A stretch of DNA of 64,000 nucleotides from Halonatronomonas sp964558325 (GTDB taxonomy: Bacteria > Bacillota > Halanaerobiia > Halanaerobiales > Halarsenatibacteraceae), in contig CAZLCX010000006.1 in assembly GCA_964558325.1 (NCBI GenBank), forward strand, positions 43,615-107,614, given 5' to 3'. Position numbers and translations under genes: made by a program. Shown here one piece after another: positions 62,790 through 64,000 of this stretch; position 1 is the first letter of the stretch; each line of letters opens with the position of its first letter. The notes beneath the pieces were generated by a model. The model searched no databases. It was not told where the DNA came from and saw only the letters and a program-made list of their open reading frames with translations.

Positions 62790-63269
62790 TTAAAGCTCTT
62801 TATCATCAGTCTTATGGGATGTTATTAAAACCCTGCCATCATCAGTAAAAAACTTCATTGTTCGGCCATAATTTGCCCCAGTATCTTGTCCCAATATACT
62901 TATTTCTAAATCCTTTAAAACTTCTTTAACTTTTATAACATTTCTTTCACCAACATTTAAAGAAGAATCTTTACTGGTTACTGAAAACATTTTGGCTCCA
63001 CCAGCAATTTTAGCTTTCATATGATTCTTTTTAGCTCCCAATTTTTTCATCTCTTCTATTAATAAGGGTATACCAGTATCTGCATATTTAGCAGGCTTTA
63101 ATCCTTTTCTATTTTCTGGCAGCATAATATGCACCATTCCACCAATTTTTTTGTACTTATCATAAAGTGTTATTCCTACACATGAACCCAGGCCAATTGT
63201 TATTAATTGATCTGGAGCTTCAACTACTCCATACTCGGCCATTTTAACTTTAACTGATCTTTCTGTCAT
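62790..63269 (-). CDS. cheD: Chemoreceptor glutamine deamidase CheD
   Basis: The 159-residue enzyme deamidates glutamines of chemoreceptors and binds CheC. The catalytic triad shows as LGSCVGITLYD (Cys, about residues 27-37), MVHIMLPE (His, about 45-52) and the following T in ADTGIP. AKIAGGAKMF and ILGQDTGANYGRTM are typical. Its ATG overlaps the cheC stop (ATGA), so CheC and CheD are made together. Confidence 0.96.
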   Translation of the reverse strand: MTERSVKVKMAEYGVVEAPDQLITIGLGSCVGITLYDKYKKIGGMVHIMLPENRKGLKPAKYADTGIPLLIEEMKKLGAKKNHMKAKIAGGAKMFSVTSKDSSLNVGERNVIKVKEVLKDLEISILGQDTGANYGRTMKFFTDDGRVLITSHKTDDKEL

Positions 63270-63889
63270 CCAAGATCAAATCCAATTGCCTCTAAGATTT
63301 TTTTCAAAGATCCTGTTTCTGGAATCAAAAAGAAATAACCCTCAATCTTTTCTTCACCATCTATAAACTGAGTTTTGATAAGTAAAGCATAATCGCTTGA
63401 TTTGCTCAATGGAATCATAGAAGAACTTAAAATTGCACCAGCCATATCAATAGCACATTCAGGGACAGATTGAATCATATTATAATTGGTCATTTTATTT
63501 AAGGCATTTAAATATGAACCACTAATTATATTTCCAATCTCTTTAATCGCAGAAATTTCCATATCATCTAATTCATCAAACTTAACCTCTTTTCCAGTTA
63601 CAAGACTTACCAGCTTTTCAACACTATCCTTATCAATCATAAATAAGATTGAAGCTGGGGCTTCACCCATAACTTCCAACAGAATACCGGCTACTATTTC
63701 TTCAATGTTACCGGTGATTTCTGGTACATCTGAGATTGACATAATTTCAACAGAAGGTACAGTCATATCTATCTTTCTATTGAGAAATTGTGAAAATGCA
63801 GTTGCCGCATTTCCGGCTCCAATATTTCCAATTTCTCGCAAGGCGTCTTTTTGCATTTCATTTAAACCTCTAAATATATCATCAGTCAT
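63266..63889 (-). CDS. cheC: CheY-P phosphatase CheC
   Basis: The 207-residue protein carries two phosphatase-type signatures: DALREIGNIGAGNAATA (residues 15-31) and ISAIKEIGNIISGSYLNAL (about 115-133), both with the E-x2-N pair. It dephosphorylates CheY-P, and CheD binding stimulates it in the B. subtilis system. Start: GGAGG in the cheW-cheC gap. It lies immediately after a cheW fragment. Confidence 0.95.
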   Translation of the reverse strand: MTDDIFRGLNEMQKDALREIGNIGAGNAATAFSQFLNRKIDMTVPSVEIMSISDVPEITGNIEEIVAGILLEVMGEAPASILFMIDKDSVEKLVSLVTGKEVKFDELDDMEISAIKEIGNIISGSYLNALNKMTNYNMIQSVPECAIDMAGAILSSSMIPLSKSSDYALLIKTQFIDGEEKIEGYFFLIPETGSLKKILEAIGFDLG

Positions 63890-63904
63890 AAAAATTCCTC
63901 CAGA

Positions 63905-64000
63905 CTAAACCTCTAATTCTGAAATTTCCTCAACTTCTTCCTGGGTCAAAACCTTATTTAACTTAAGTAAAATTATCAACCGATCATCTAGTTTACCTAC
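63905..64000 (-). CDS. cheW: Chemotaxis coupling protein CheW, C-terminal end only
   Basis: Only the last 31 codons are in the window; the gene continues beyond 64000. The sequence begins VGKLDDRLIILLKLNKVL, the last strand and turn of the CheW SH3-like fold (compare the common ending VGKLDDRLLILLDLDKVL). It ends in an acidic Glu-rich tail. The TAG stop lies 15 bases before cheC, giving the order cheW-cheC-cheD. A CheV or receptor with a CheW domain remains possible. Confidence 0.75.
   Translation of the reverse strand, partial: VGKLDDRLIILLKLNKVLTQEEVEEISELEV

Overview
The window is A+T-rich and reads as chromosomal core sequence from a strictly anaerobic, low-GC Firmicutes-type bacterium, most plausibly of the Halanaerobiales (salt-in fermentative halophiles). 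The evidence is indirect: a PolC-type replicase, the Firmicutes gene orders frr-uppS-cdsA-dxr-rseP-ispG-proS-polC and rimP-nusA-ylxR-infB-rbfA-nrnA-truB-ribF-rpsO-pnp, a desulforedoxin, an O2-independent fragment of methionine salvage, LL-diaminopimelate aminotransferase, and two complete Trk/Ktr potassium uptake systems within about 18 kb. I saw no tRNA, rRNA, CRISPR array, insertion sequence or prophage.

Layout. (1) 1-8.7 kb, plus strand: an unknown membrane-anchored propeller-like protein, a glutaredoxin-like protein, a cold-shock protein, a flavin reductase and nitroreductase pair, a TrkH-TrkA potassium system, and a promoter-led histidine-catabolism operon (ftcD-hutI-fchA) without hutH or hutU. 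(2) 8.7-9.9 kb: a divergent SOS locus, with lexA facing a YneA-like LysM protein across an intergenic region holding four SOS-box-like sequences. (3) 9.9-21.4 kb, minus strand: one long tightly packed unit ktrB-ktrA-miaB-mutS-mutL-miaA-dapF-dapL-TPR protein, starting at a good promoter and ending at a bidirectional terminator. (4) 21.5-27.6 kb: glycerol-3-phosphate oxidation genes on plus (GlpA-like, GlpB-like, DUF1667) behind a leader terminator. Facing them on minus are glpK, a DUF47/PhoU-like protein and a CoA-binding protein. Between the two lies a pair of 11-bp tandem-repeat arrays. (5) 27.7-35.7 kb, minus: a 42-residue desulforedoxin behind a consensus promoter, then a PLP C-S enzyme, a nucleoside phosphorylase, mtnA, dut, a LysM-SleB hydrolase, a JAMM-DinG helicase fusion and nfo. 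(6) 35.7-45.6 kb, minus: the rimP-to-pnp translation/RNA operon. (7) 45.7-62.8 kb, minus: polC, a decayed mgtC gene, a glycosyltransferase, proS, ispG, an HD protein, rseP, dxr, an AI-2E family protein, cdsA, uppS, a small unknown protein, frr, pyrH, tsf and rpsB. (8) 62.8-64 kb, minus: cheW (partial), cheC, cheD.

The most noteworthy points are: the twin 6 x 11-bp arrays between the convergent glp units; the JAMM metalloprotease-like domain fused to a DinG-type helicase in place of the usual exonuclease; a broken mgtC/sapB gene whose ACT tail survives as an apparent separate ORF; candidate AUU/AUA start codons for truB, trkA and a PLP enzyme, each at normal Shine-Dalgarno spacing; a four-box SOS control region; and an anaerobic methionine-salvage stub. 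Coordinates use starts chosen from ribosome-binding sites where the longest ORF was implausible.
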